Below, piece after piece: positions 34,901-46,544 of a stretch of DNA of 64,000 nt. Position numbers and translations under genes: made by a program. How positions within the stretch are numbered: position 1 is the stretch's first letter; each line of letters begins with the position of its first letter. The stretch is from positions 27,619,001 to 27,683,000 of the forward strand of contig NC_091671.1 of NCBI RefSeq assembly GCF_042453785.1, given 5' to 3'. The notes beneath the pieces are model-generated. The model ran no database searches. It was not told the origin of the DNA and saw only the letters and a program-made list of their open reading frames with translations. Origin of the DNA: Malus domestica. Lineage: Eukaryota > Streptophyta > Magnoliopsida > Rosales > Rosaceae.

Positions 34901-35179
34901 ATCCTTTGAACCAAGGGGTCTGCCACGCTTCAGGGTCGGAGCAGATGATTGGTTAGCCGCCAATGTATCTTGCCGCGTGGAGGGTGCGGCCTCCCCACCT
35001 TCGGGGACGGTCCAGCCTTCCTAGGTGGGTTGTTGATGTACACGGGGTACATCTATCCTTGCATGTGTGTTTGCAGCGAGTATATGTGATACTGTTACCT
35101 TTGCTAGATCATTAAAAGCATCTGGCATGCTATGAGTAATGCTCTGAAGATCTATAATTCATCGCACCTCAGTTTCAGA

Positions 35180-36547
35180 CTAGGCAGTGCGGGGATCTAA
35201 ATAAGACATAGTGGGAGCATACCACAACAATTCGCAGCGTTCTACGGGGACGTTAGCATCCTTATCTCCCCCTAACGATAGGAATACTGTCTCATCAAAG
35301 TGACAATCCGCAAAACGTGCGGTAAAGAGATCTTCTGTCAAGGGTTCTATGTAGCGAACAATTATCGGCGAATCATAACCGACATAGATTCCTATTTTTC
35401 TCTGAGGACCCATTTTGGTACGTAGCAGCTGCGCTATTGGCACATAAATGGCCCACCCAAACACCCATTAATGCTAGACGTCAGGCTCGTATCCAGTGAC
35501 CAAGTGTAACGGTGAATGTGGTTGGGTAGCGGTAGGCCTCAGGCGGACCAATATAGCTGCGTGCAATATTGCATAGCCCCAGGCAAATACCGGCAGTTTG
35601 GTTCTCATAACCAAAGTCCAAGCTATCACTTGAATGCGCTTTATGAAAGCTTCTGCCAGGCCGTTTTGGGTGTGAACATGGGGCACATGATATTCCACAT
35701 CACTCCCTACTAACATGCAATAATCGTCAAAAGTCTATGATGTAAACTTTCCAGCGTTATCCAGTCGAATCGACTTAATCGGATAATCAGGGTGGTGAGC
35801 CCTTAGCTTGATGATTTGAGCTAGGAGTTTAGCAAACACGGCATTGCGTGTGGACAACAAGCAAACATTTGACCATCTTGTTGATGCATCAGCCAACACC
35901 ATAAAGTATATAAATGGTCCGCATGTTGGTTGGATAGGTCCACAAATGTCCCCTTGAATCCTCTGAAGAAATTTAGGAGGGTCGTGAACAATCTTTGTAT
36001 ATGAAGGTTGAGTATTCAACTTTCCTAAATAGCACGCTTTGCATGGCGGGAGTCCAACATATGGATGTAACTTATGCCCGTGTGAAGATTTGAGGATAAG
36101 GCGCATCATGTCACGTCTAGGATGTCACAAATAGTCATGCCAAAGCAACAAAGTGTCCTGGAACTCAGGCATAGGGCCGACCACACTGTGGGCTTCTATG
36201 CCATGAATGGTTGTGATGTACAACCCACTCAGTAGACGTTCCAACTTCTCATGAATACGTTTCTGGGCATATTCGTATAAAGTGATACAAAGAAATTTAG
36301 AATCATTATCTTCAGTGGTTTCAATATGATATTGATTATCTCAAATATCTCCAAAACTCAGCAACTTTCTTTCGGAATGTGGAGAATAGAGTGTCTCCTT
36401 AATGGTCAAGATTGTACCATTAGACAACATGATACGTGCATTTCCGTATCCTTCAATTAGGTGGGATGAGCCAGAGAGAGTTGTCAAATGAGCTTTCTTG
36501 GGTATTAACTTAGTAAAATAGTGATATCCATTTAAAAAACAATCCAT
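35180..36547 (-). pseudogene. Copia-2 protease (truncated) and integrase
   Basis: 36547-36341 keeps only the C-terminal part of the protease; the DSG/DSA active-site stretch present in Copia-1 is absent. 36109-35735 holds the zinc-binding CKACYLGK block and the integrase core to SIRLDNAGKF. 35716-35474 holds the NGLAEAFIKRIQ block with the catalytic Glu. 35464-35180 is the integrase C-terminal region. Stops separate these frames. Confidence 0.87.
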
Positions 36548-36699
36548 AATTCAAAACAAACCAAAACCAAACAAATTATTACAAATACTTAGAAAAATTG
36601 TTCAAAATTAAACCTTAAACCTAGCAAAATAGGGGATAAGGCCGACCACTCCTAGTGGGTTTGGCCACTTGGGGTAAACACCCTAAAAACATGTCTAAT
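36548..36699 (-). other. Copia-2 spacer between gag and protease
   Basis: A non-coding AT-rich stretch after the gag stop. It shares ttgttcaaaatt and the gtggccgaac-like motif with the spacer of Copia-1 at 7690-7942, but is about 100 bp shorter. Confidence 0.55.
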
Positions 36700-37736
36700 T
36701 TATTCATCCATAGACGTTGATGCCTCTTGAAAATCAGATATCTCTATTGATGTAGTTGCATCTTCTGGATGATCCACATGTGCAAAGTTAGACTCACGAC
36801 GGGAATGATACTTCGCAATAGCCTCAGGGGAAGCTCGGCATAAGCATGACCAATGATCCTTTGATCCACAACGATAGCACATGTCCAGTTCAGTAGAAGC
36901 GGGCTGAACGAAAGCTTTGCCATTGTTCTTGAAGTTTAGAGCCTTAGGGGCTAGTGGTGGACGTTGCTGGTTCACATTTTTTCCCTTAGGTGCGGCACTC
37001 TGTTGACCTTGGGCCCGTGGTTGGGCTTGCCATCCATTGCCATGGCCAGGACGATTCTTTCGTCGTTTATGGCTGCTAGAATATGTCGCATGCGCGGCAT
37101 TGGATCCAATGGGTCGAGCTTGATGATTCTTCATCAAAAGCTAGTTTTTCTTTTCAGCGAGAAGTAAAACAAAGATCAAATCCAAAAACTTGGTGAATTT
37201 ATGTGCCATATATTGTTGTTGCAGGACAATATTGGTGGCAGGGAAGGTCGAATAGGTATTCTTCAGAAGATCTGATTCGGTTAGTTCCACTTTGCATAAT
37301 TTCAACAAAGAACGGATTCTACAAACTTCAGAGTTGTATTCATTCACAGACTTAAAGTCCTAAAAGCGAAGATGATGCCAGTCGTGTGTTTTTTCTGGTA
37401 ATCGAAACGATCGGTCTGAGCAAGCCAAAGGGTGCGTGGGTCTTCCTCAGTGAGATACTCAGTCTGCAGTGCATCATGGATGTGTCTTCGAATGAAGATC
37501 ATTGCAGTAGCCTTCTGAGCTTCGTTAACGGGTTTGTCGGCGATAAGTGTCTCGATTGTGGCTCTAATATGCTTTGCAGTTATATGAAGTTTCACATCTT
37601 GAACCCACTTCAGATAGTTTCTTCCAGAGACTTCTAGAGCGAAGAAATCGAGCTTGTTCAAGTTTGACATGTCCCTAAAACAGAGGGAAAACGTGAGTAG
37701 TCCTATGGTAAGCCATAGACATATATCGTAGAACAT
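36700..37736 (-). pseudogene. Copia-2 gag with zinc knuckle
   Basis: 37736-37344 contains the gag N-terminus (MSNLNKLDFFALEVSG preceded by an in-frame extension) and the RTLWLAQTDRFDYQ block. 37347-37141 continues in another frame. 37137-36700 carries the basic linker and the CX2CX4HX4C knuckle CYRCGSKDHWSCLC, ending at a stop after SMDE. Two frame changes break it. The order and end point match Copia-1. Confidence 0.88.
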
Positions 37737-38791
37737 ACATGTTCTATAGACATGTATTGGTTTAATTTATGCAGGAAAACTACAGATTTCATGTGGTATG
37801 TTTTGAATGAAAACTTTGGGTTTCAAAGGCACTAAATTTGAAACTACATGTTCAATTTAGTTTTATGAACAATTAGTTCATAATGAGAGGTTCCTGCAAG
37901 AAACACAGAATGCAATATACTAATTTGAATATAGTGGATTTAAGGTTCTTCAGGAACTCAAGTGTGAGAGTTTCATTACTACGAAAGTATGTGACAGTTC
38001 AAAGTATAAAAATAAATTATTGAATCGTTAATGTCCAAAAGTAATCTTCAGGTCACTAATTTTGGATTCATTATCAGATTAAGGAACTGCAAGTCACTTT
38101 TAATTCATTCGATAAATCGGGCCTTACGGGGTCGATTGTAGAAGCAAAATAATATTAACATACGGGTTAAAATTATTTAGAATGCTAAAATAATAGCATT
38201 GGGACGAAAAAATTGGCCCCAAAAAAAAATAATTGGGCACGGGTTAGGTGCCTTGAGTAAAAGGCAGGGCCCAAAAAGCCTCAGGTGTGATCTTCAAGTC
38301 ACGGGGTGAGGCTGTAAAGGCCTAGCCATTAAGGTTGGCATCTTGAACCAAAGGGGTAGGCACGGGAGCAAGGCCCAGCAAGAGCTGGCATGTAGGTGTG
38401 GCGCGGGGAGCCCAACCGCAAGGGTTGGTTACATGTGATGTGGGCCGGAGCATCTGCAAAAGCCCAACAACCATAAAGGTTGCTGCATACAAGCCGTGGA
38501 CCGAGACAAAAGGGCAGGGCTGCAGGGCCGTGTGACATGGACCCAAGCCAAGGCTTGGTGTTGTCCGAGGTAGCAGCAGACCTAAATAGGGCTACACAAG
38601 TAGTCCATCTCGTCAATGTTATCCACGGTGATGCCGTGGTGTTGCCACAGTAGTGGTGCCGCAAAATTCCAAGTTCCAATCCCTTTTTTTTATCGAAATT
38701 GTTAGGGTTCTACAAACCCTAATATGCTTCTAATTTAATTTTATACATTGACTCACATATTCCACTTAACAATTTAATTGTGTGTGCATGA

Positions 38792-38847
<56 letters not shown>

Positions 38848-39042
38848 AAGGAAAATATAAACATAGAGGGGTTCATACATCATGGGGAATGTTTTCATGC
38901 TTCGTGGACGTTTCAAATATCTTCTTTTATTTTAAGCGTACCTGATTAACAGAAAACGAATAAGCCTTTGAATTTGGTGGATGATAGCCTCCTCCAACGA
39001 TGCGTCAGTTCCTCAGCTTCTGGCAAGAGAGTGTTGATAATG
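37737..39042 (-). other. Copia-2 long leader with (AT)n
   Basis: About 1.3 kb between the 5' LTR and gag without a supported ORF. A (AT)n run of about 24 units lies at 38797-38844, and a G/C-rich stretch with repeated GGGCC/GGCCC motifs at 38260-38560. The minus strand next to the LTR reads TTATCAACACTCTC, a primer-binding-like site. Confidence 0.6.
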
Positions 39043-39311
39043 TGTTGTAGGCCTATTTGATTGAACAATCTAGGGTTTAGAGAGAGGGAGGGGGCCAGCT
39101 ATGGTTAGAGAGAATGAGAGATTGATTTAATTGTGAGGTGTGTTTGATTCATCCCATTGTGCCTTTATTTATAGTAGTAGGAAGGGTAAAACATTTCCCT
39201 TTAGGATTACAACATTTAATAGGTAATCTAATCCTAATATGAATATAAGATACATTCCAGATTCCATAGGATTTACACAATCACATTCCTATTCTAAATA
39301 TGACAACAACA
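39043..39311 (-). repeat. Copia-2 5' LTR (right in window)
   Basis: 269 bp, nearly identical to 31704-31972. On the minus strand its transcription would start in this copy. CTTTA follows. Confidence 0.93.
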
Positions 39312-39316
39312 CTTTA

Positions 39317-39430
39317 TTGATTGTAAGCATTTTTCCACATATTTTTTTGTCCAAATGAAAGTAGAGAATGAACTAGAAAGAATGTATCCCTCTCAATCTT
39401 ATCATTTTTATAGACTTAGTAGAGATTAGT
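39317..39430 (+). pseudogene. Copia-3, continuation after the Copia-2 insertion
   Basis: Removing Copia-2 and one CTTTA joins ILRKYNF (ending at 31700) to IDCKHFSTYF at 39312-39345. This matches the RT/RNase H junction K(F/Y)N..DCK..STP of copia elements. Reading continues as VENELERMYPSQSYHFYRLSRD before a stop. The rest of the element is not recognisable. Confidence 0.75.
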
Positions 39431-39860
39431 TTTCTTCCTATCTAATCCATTTTTTATCTTCACTTAAAAAAAATACAAGTGCCACATTTTAATACATATC
39501 CAAGCTAATCCTACACAAAAAAACGTAGACTAACAAATACCATGCATGACGTGTACAAGGTGAATTTTGGACAAACGCAAAAATCAAGCAACGCAAGTCG
39601 GAAGCCAAACAGAGAGTTTCTTGACCAAACTAGAAACAACTAAAGAAGAACCGACGTCCAAACACCCTTGTATAACCCCTCGAAGGTTCAGAACAAATTC
39701 CACTCAAACACCCAAACAGCCCCTTCTCTCTCTCTCTTTCTCTCTCTCTCTGTCTGTCCCCCTCTCTCCCCCTCTCTCTCTCCCTCTCTCCTCAAAACCC
39801 TACTCCAATCCCAAACCCCCACACAGCGTTCACAACCAAAACCTCTCTAAAACCCTAGCA

Positions 39861-42800
39861 ATGTCCTCGATACTGCTTCGGTCCCGTTCAGTCTCCTGGC
39901 TGTTAAAGCGCAATCGACGCCTATTGAGCTCTGATGTGGCTTCAAACCCTTCCAAAGAACCTCTCATCGGAGCCCAATCCCTAGTCTCCGATCTCACATC
40001 TCCACCTCCACCGCCACCACAAAGCACTCCCGCTCCGAACGCTTCAAGTAGCAAATCTTGGAACTTTCTCAAATACTCGCTCATTGGCGCGATCACTGGA
40101 GCCACTGCTTCTGTTGGTTATGTCTCGTATGGTATGAGCTATGCTGCTCTGGGAATGTTGGTTCATTTTATACTGCTTGGTGTTTTCTCAGGGTTTTGAA
40201 GTGAAATTTGACGTGGGTTTTGTCTGAAAAGATTAAGAAAGGCTCGGGGTTGGGCGTTTTAGATTAATCTGTGATGAGGAATTTGTATTTGTCAGCGAAC
40301 TGATTGAACAATGTAGAACTATAAGATTTGGGATTTGATTTGATCGTGATATTTGGGTTTCTCATTTTTATTCCTTTTCCTTTTGGTTTGTAGAAGTGAA
40401 ATTGGATGTGGGTTTCGGCTAAACAGCTATTCTTTGTGTTTGTAATATTGGGTTAATGTGGTGGGTCTTATGTTTCTTGGTGAAAGAGTGAATCTTGGAT
40501 TGCATCCATTTTGCAGCATACTCTTTGGATGAAATCGATGAAAAGACCAAGGCTCTCCGAGAAGCACCTTCAACTATCAAGTTGGCAGATGATGCATCCG
40601 CTCTTGAAGTAAGTATGACTTGGAACTTTGTTTTAGGAACACAATTACTTACCTGTCCGCATGACTTAATAGTGCAAAATAACAATTATATTCAAGTAAC
40701 TTAACCTGAAGAAGAGATGAATGTTGAATTCATTTCTAGCGAGTTTAATGTGCATCATGTGAGTGTTAGACACGACTTGAAAATTCCTGACCTGTACAGA
40801 GGATGTCTTTCAACTGCCGTTAGTCTTTGGTCGACTCCTTTGACCTGGTCATCTGATTGATTTGAGTGAAATTCAGGAATATCTCGACCAAGTACTAATA
40901 CCTTTTAGCTAGCTGTGGTCAGTCCAGTGGGAGGGCTTGAACTATGAAGGAAAGTATTTTGTTAAAAAAATGGTGCAAGCCTTTATATAGGATTGTTATT
41001 CAAGGAGTCAAATTAGCCTATCCAGTTTTGTATACACATATTCTATGGTTTAGCTTGCATGAACTTGGTTGTTTATTATTTATTACCAAATCTTTTAACA
41101 GTTGTTCGTCATAGAAGTGTGTTCTAATCTGTCAGCTACAGAAGACAGATAAGTAGTAGGTTGCATTTAGTTCGCGTCGTATGAAGTTGTTTGGCTTTGC
41201 TTTTTATGATGCATTATATTATCGTTATTACCTCCACAACTGGAAGGGATGAGTTTTCAGTAGACTAACATTTAGCAATCTATTTCTTCCGCAGAAATTT
41301 AAAAATTGGGTATACTCTTCTGCAGTTACAGGTGAGGTCCTCAACTACACAGTCTGAGAACTTTTTATCATTGTTGGCATCTGTTAATTTACTTTTTTCT
41401 GGAGCCTGTTATGTAGATGATGTATTGAATTAACCTCAATTATATTTTGCTTTTACTTTTGTTTGGTAGTATAAATATGTTAACTACTGAGCATATAGTT
41501 ACCTTATAACCAACATCAGAAGATGACAGAACTAGTCATTAATCTTTTGATCCAACTCTTTATCACAGGGAAATGAATTGTTTACTGAACCATATTATGT
41601 ATATTTTGATGATGTATTTTCAAAAAAGTATATTGATGAAACATATTCTTTAATGCCCACTCCTAGGCTATAAATTTGACAGAGCTTATTTGGTTTAACT
41701 TGTCACCTGATGAGCTTGACGTTTAGCAGCAGAAGAATTATTTCTCACGTTGTTACTGATAATATGCTGATTCTTTTTTGTCCTATATTTCAGTGCCTGC
41801 TAAAGCAGCTGAAGCTTACATTGATGCAAGGAGGACGATTGAAGAACAAATTCGAGTGTGTTTTTTATTCTCTTAGTTTTTTCTCCACTTCCTTCCACAG
41901 ACTAATGTTGTGGTTTGATTGATGTGACTCTTGTCTAAAGAGCTGACTGTTGTTTGACTCAAATTCTTCTTACTCTTCTATAGGGTTATACTGAACCATA
42001 TGCAGAGAAGCTTCTCCCAGATTTGCATCCCATGGAGAAACATGTTTTTACCCTTGTTCTGGATCTCCAGGAGACATTACTGTACTCTTATTGGACGGTA
42101 AGGGTGGTGGAGGCATTTTGTCTCCAACATAAGACATTGCACTCTTATGCTGGCAAGATTTAGCATGGTCTTAGAAGATTTATTTGGTACTTCATGTTTA
42201 TGCAATCTCAAGATTTCTAAGAAATGAATTTTTTCCCCATTTGTTCATGTCATCTAAAGTGTTTAGCATTACAGTCCAGACCTTGAAGGCTCATCTTTTT
42301 TTCTTTTTTTTTCGTTTTGGTTTGGTTACTGACATCCATTTTTTTTTTGGCATATAAAGCGAGAAAAGGGCTGGCAGACTATCAAAAGACCTGGAGTTGA
42401 TGCCTTCTTGGAACATCTTGCTCAGTTTTATGAAATCATTGTGTATTCAGACTATTCAAATATGGTATTTAATAATTCACTTATACATCGTCATTACCTT
42501 TTGTTCTCTTTTGGAAATTACTGACAGAATCAGGCTGTTTGTTGGTAAATGTAGTATGTAGATCCTGTAATGGAGAGACTGGACACCAAGAATTGTGTAA
42601 GATATAGGCTGGGAAAGGCTGCTACTAAGTATCAGAATGGACAACATTATAGGGTAAGTTTGTTGGGAATTTTGTTTCACTACATGATGTTCGATTTCCT
42701 CTATTCTGTACCTTTTTGTTGATTTATATCTTTGAAATGATTCTTTAGCGTGGTATTTATTTTGTACGGTTTGTGGCTCTAGCCTCTGCCAATGCAGCAT

Positions 42801-43630
42801 CTCTAAGAAGATTGCCATGTTACTACAATTAACTATCCTGCAACTAAAAAGTTTACTGGTGTGCCATGTCAAACCGTGAAATAATAGATAACCTCGAATG
42901 TGCATTGATTCCAAACCAATTTCCTCTGTTCATGTTCTGTATCTGGTTTCGATATATGTGATTGGTAAAGATATGAGATGTAGTTTCTCTTGGCAGGACC
43001 TTTCAAAACTTAACAGAGATCCAAAAAAGATCATCTATCTGAGTGCCCATGCACGAGAAAATAGTCTGCAGCCCGAAAATGGTGCCATAATAAAGCCATA
43101 TAAGTATGAGTTGGATGACACAGCTCTTGTGGATTTCATACCATTTCTTGAATGTAAGTCTTGTGATTTTCGTTTCTTGTAGCACCAGTTGACTTCCCAT
43201 CATTTGTGTTAAATCAGCTCCTGAAGCTCGTGAGAAATGCATTACCACCTCATTGTGCTTTGTTTATGTGCAGTTGTTGCCCGTAATCCTCCAGCAGATA
43301 TCAGGCAAGTATTAGAATCATATGAAGGGCGTGATATTCCTGCAGAGTTCATTAGGCGATCTAAAGAGCATCAACAGTAAGTCTTCATAGCTGTTATGTT
43401 ACTGTTGAGAGAAGATGCTCTCCTACTCGTACTTGCAAAGCCCTAGCATCCTCAGTATGACATGTCTGAGATTCATTGCATAATTCTTATACGACTGATT
43501 TTATTATTGTGTGATGTGAGAATCTGTCTCTTTATAATGTCACAAGTTGCCATAATGCTAAACAGAACTGTAATGACATTGCAGGCGGATGCAAAATCAA
43601 AAGCAGCAGGCTCGATTATGGAGACGTTGA
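39861..43630 (+). CDS. TIM50: Mitochondrial inner-membrane import receptor TIM50
   Basis: TIM50 is the TIM23-complex receptor that takes presequence proteins across the intermembrane space. Exons: 39861-40131, 40517-40608, 41295-41331, 41794-41855, 41984-42097, 42360-42464, 42555-42653, 42997-43153, 43274-43376, 43585-43630; 1086 nt, 361 aa, all in phase with GT..AG. Residues 1-25 are Arg/Ser-rich (presequence); a Pro run is at 48-53; a membrane segment spans about 70-92. The FCP1/HAD-like domain follows, with DLQET at 181-185 where phosphatases have DxDx(T/V). Loss of the second Asp fits the non-enzymatic role. The C-terminus is ARLWRR. The ATG at 39861 is preceded by a CT-rich leader; the longer upstream open frame is leader. 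Confidence 0.95.
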
Positions 43631-44195
43631 GGTCAGGATGCCGAGTCAAGAATATTGTAAAGACCAGGTGATGTTTTCAAGTACAACTGGCGAAATGATT
43701 TTCGAGTCAGTGTTAAAGGTGCTACCAAGAAATTTGGAATTGATCATAATTCTTTTGCAGCATAGATTTAACATTACTATATGTGACTGCTCTGCTGTTG
43801 ACATCGTATTTTTGGCCATAAATTTCTACAAACAGCAGAATTTTTGCTTACAGCAATTGTTATTTTGTAACACCCCGGGTATGGAATAAATGATTTGTAA
43901 CTTGTTTCTCGAAAGTTACTCGGCTATTTTTGTGTTTTCCAGCATCCATTGAGAAGCATGTTTCGGGCTGATTAACTGGAAACATGTGCCTCAACTTACT
44001 TTATTTTCACGTAAATAACTTGTCCGGTGATTTTTGGGGTTTTACCTGCAGACTCTGTGATTCGTCTTTTGGATTTGTAGAAATTAGAATTCACAATGAG
44101 TGCACAGAAAATGAAAACTAAAAATGCTAGCCCGAATATTTCATCGTTAAACAAAAGATCAATTAGATTTCTTTGGGAATTAAGTTGAACAAAAG
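43631..44195. other. TIM50 3' flank
   Basis: 3' untranslated region and intergenic DNA. No further gene seen. Confidence 0.5.
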
Positions 44196-44346
44196 CCACT
44201 TGGTACTACGGTCTAATGGTATTCTTATTTACTTGTAAGTGAAAAGGTTTAGGGTTGATTTTCGTCAAAAGTGGATTTGAAATTGTTAATTTATTGTGAG
44301 GTCACACCCATCTTTCATTGTTGATAATATCATTTGTCAAAAGAAA
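44196..44346 (+). mobile_element. tRNA-derived SINE, copy 3
   Basis: It reads tactacggtctaatggtatt (A-box-like), then ggtttagggttgatt (B-box-like), and ends gataatatcatttgtcaaaagaaaa. Same family as 15370 and 26586. The A-rich tail abuts the NSA2-like fragment. Confidence 0.7.
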
Positions 44347-44389
44347 AGGTTGAAAAAAGGAAAATGCTAGCCACAAATATCTTTGGATT

Positions 44390-44622
44390 CATCAAGCAAG
44401 CAATGCCCTTGGACGAGAAGAACAGCATGAAGGCATCCATCGTTGTCTGGATTATTTGTCACCTGAGCCTACTTCCCTGCATCAGCCACAAAGAAAAGAA
44501 AAGATTGATACAACACCACAAATGGCAACCACCACAAAACCTTGGTCAAGACACCAAGAGAGGTATACATTTGACCATTAGGATTCTTCTTCACACCAAT
44601 CATCTCAAGTGAAGGTTAAAAG
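44390..44622 (-). pseudogene. Fragment of an NSA2-like ribosome-biogenesis gene
   Basis: The minus strand reads SLEMIGVKKNPNGQMYTSLG, then VLTK, a divergent stretch, AGK, a stop, and AQVTNNPDNDGCLHAVLLV. These blocks match, from memory, the C-terminal end of NSA2 (S8e-like 60S assembly factor). The segment normally between LTK and AGK is replaced by unrelated sequence that may be intron-like (gttttg..gatgcag). With a stop, a missing segment and no N-terminus, it is a dead fragment. Confidence 0.65.
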
Positions 44623-44790
44623 GAGATCAAATCTTCTGCATTCAAAATGGGTGTAGCTTCTTTATGGCCCCAATTATTGTTTGATACATATTAAGTCTTA
44701 TGATAACAAAGTAAAAAAAAGACAAGTTTATAAACAAATACGTGTCAGTCAATAACTTGAGCTCACAAATATCACACTCATTTTGGGTGC

Positions 44791-44793
<3 letters not shown>

Positions 44794-44828
<35 letters not shown>
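44794..44828. repeat. (AT)n microsatellite
   Basis: About 17 units of AT/TA in intergenic DNA. Confidence 0.95.
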
Positions 44829-44830
<2 letters not shown>

Positions 44831-45029
44831 TAAAACTGAGTGCAGAATATTCAGAATATTTGAGCTCGGTTAAAAGTGGCTTCAAGTTGAGGTTGCGTAA
44901 CTTGAGCTTGGGTGAATCGCAATCCACTGGGGCAGACGGACTTCCCAATTTCTAGCTTTCTCCTTCCGTTTTTACTTGATGGTGGTATCAAGAATCTATT
45001 TCCAAGTTAACGTGAGATGAGAAATATAA

Positions 45030-45632
45030 GGGCTTGTTTGGTATCCTATTTATTTTTTTTTTTATAATTTCTCAAAACATTTCTTAAGAATTTTTCTTAA
45101 AAACAATTTTCTTTAAGACTCAAAAACTTGTTTGGTTTGCGATTTAAAAATTCTAAATCTTACAACTTAAACTGGACAAAGAGATCCAAAAAGAGGGGGT
45201 CTGAGAGAGAAAGAGGATAGAGGAGGAAAGAAAGTAAGAGATAATTTGAGGAAAGAGAAAGAAGTGAGAGGATCGGAGGAGATAGAGAGGAACAGGAGCG
45301 AGAAAAAGAACCGAGAGAATGAAGAGAGCGGATTGAAGGAGAAACGAAAAAGGTAAAAAAAAGAAAGAGAAGGGTGGGAGAGAGAATAAAAGAGAGATAG
45401 ATTTGGAGTGAGGGGAGAAAGGAGAGAAAAGAAATGAGTGAGTTTAAGTTTAAAAACTCTAAAAACTTAACTTTTTTGTTTTTTGAGAATATGTTATATT
45501 TTTTAGTTAGTCTTGAGTTCAGTTTTTTTAAAATAGTCCTACCAAACAAATTTTTAAGGCCTAAAGCTTGAAAGTTGTTTTTGAGTTTAAAAAGTTGGAT
45601 TCAAATAGAGTATCAAACATGCTCTTAGTTTC
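45030..45632. mobile_element. Probable TIR element with polypurine centre
   Basis: The left end gggcttgtttggtatcctat and the right end, read in reverse complement as gagcatgtttgatactctat, form a TIR of the kind seen in plant MITEs. The target duplication is not clear. The centre is the polypurine tract listed separately. Confidence 0.55.
45172..45440 (+). repeat. Polypurine (GA-rich) tract, ~270 bp
   Basis: On the plus strand nearly all bases are A or G, with only scattered pyrimidines. The opposite strand gives a Ser/Leu-rich open frame (45160-45549) that is composition only. Confidence 0.8.
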
Positions 45633-46539
45633 CTCTTTTTTAATAAGGAAAATTTAGAAATATAGCCATTTTGAGAACCACCTAATGAAATATAGCATTT
45701 TTTTATTCTTATAAAATTAACTAAAATTGAAGGTGAAAAGACTTAATCATCCTCATGTTGAATTCTCCTCCTATCTCTGGTGTTCATCTCTTGAACTCCT
45801 CGTGTCCATTTCAATTGTTAAAACACTACCACCACACTTCTATTAACCCAAACTTTCTCTGGTTGAGAGTAGGCTAGCTCATAGGTTAGGATTGTACCAG
45901 CTATCATAGCAGCTAAGTTTGTTTTAATATTATTCGTGTAAGGTACGTGAGTGTGTGAGGCGTGTGAAATGTGTGAATTTGTTACCCCGTCACTTTCCTC
46001 TCTCATTAGTGTGTGTGAGAGTTGTACGATATTTTCTGAAATCATAAGAACAACGGCAACAACAAGACATTAGGATCACAAATGCGATAAATTAAATCAA
46101 CATGAAATAGAAATAAACTTATCCGTAGAATACGGAATACATGGCTCTTGCAGATGACAGAAGAGTCTTCTACTGTCAGCAAACGAAAGTGTTCCAGCAA
46201 TAATAGAGTTTGCTTAGAATCAAACGTGTATATTGTGTAAACAAGGACACCCTTAATATAGTGATTAGGGTTCCTCTAAAACCACTTAGTATAGCTAACA
46301 GAGAGATATGCCAAATCACTATTAAATTAAAATGTTGTCCGACCAAGGCATGTACAATATGTCTGTCTTAATTTGGGTTCCAAATGGTCAATTAAAGTAT
46401 CTCTTGTTTCCATAATTCTTGCTAATCAATATTGAATCACGTTAAAATTCAAATAACTTGAAGATAAAGTTATTTGCCTTTCAAGGATTCATAACAATTG
46501 ACAGCTTAACATTAATCTTACATTTTCCCACTTTGAGTG
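45633..46539. other. Intergenic, possible Copia leader remnants
   Basis: No gene. The end (cttacattttcccactttgag, 46519-46539) resembles leader or LTR-flanking sequence of copia elements, and a copia RT fragment lies beyond the solo LTR. A larger dead copia element split by that solo LTR is possible. Confidence 0.35.
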
Positions 46540-46544
46540 TCGAT

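Larger units (their letters stand above)
31704..39311 (-). mobile_element. Copia-2, Ty1-copia LTR retrotransposon
   Basis: Two LTRs of 269 bp each (31704-31972 and 39043-39311) begin TGTTGTAGG and end AACA. The 5 bp target duplication CTTTA lies at 31699-31703 and 39312-39316. Domain order on the minus strand is gag, protease, integrase, RT, RNase H. It sits inside Copia-3. Stops, one 586 bp insert in RT and loss of the protease active site make it non-autonomous. The LTRs differ at only a few sites plus small indels, so the insertion is comparatively recent. Confidence 0.96.

Noticed and set aside
39567..39860. N-terminal extension of TIM50 in the same frame
   Set aside because: It consists of CT-rich leader sequence. 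The ATG at 39861 begins a typical mitochondrial presequence.
45160..45549. Ser/Leu-rich 129-codon ORF
   Set aside because: Antisense reading of a polypurine tract.
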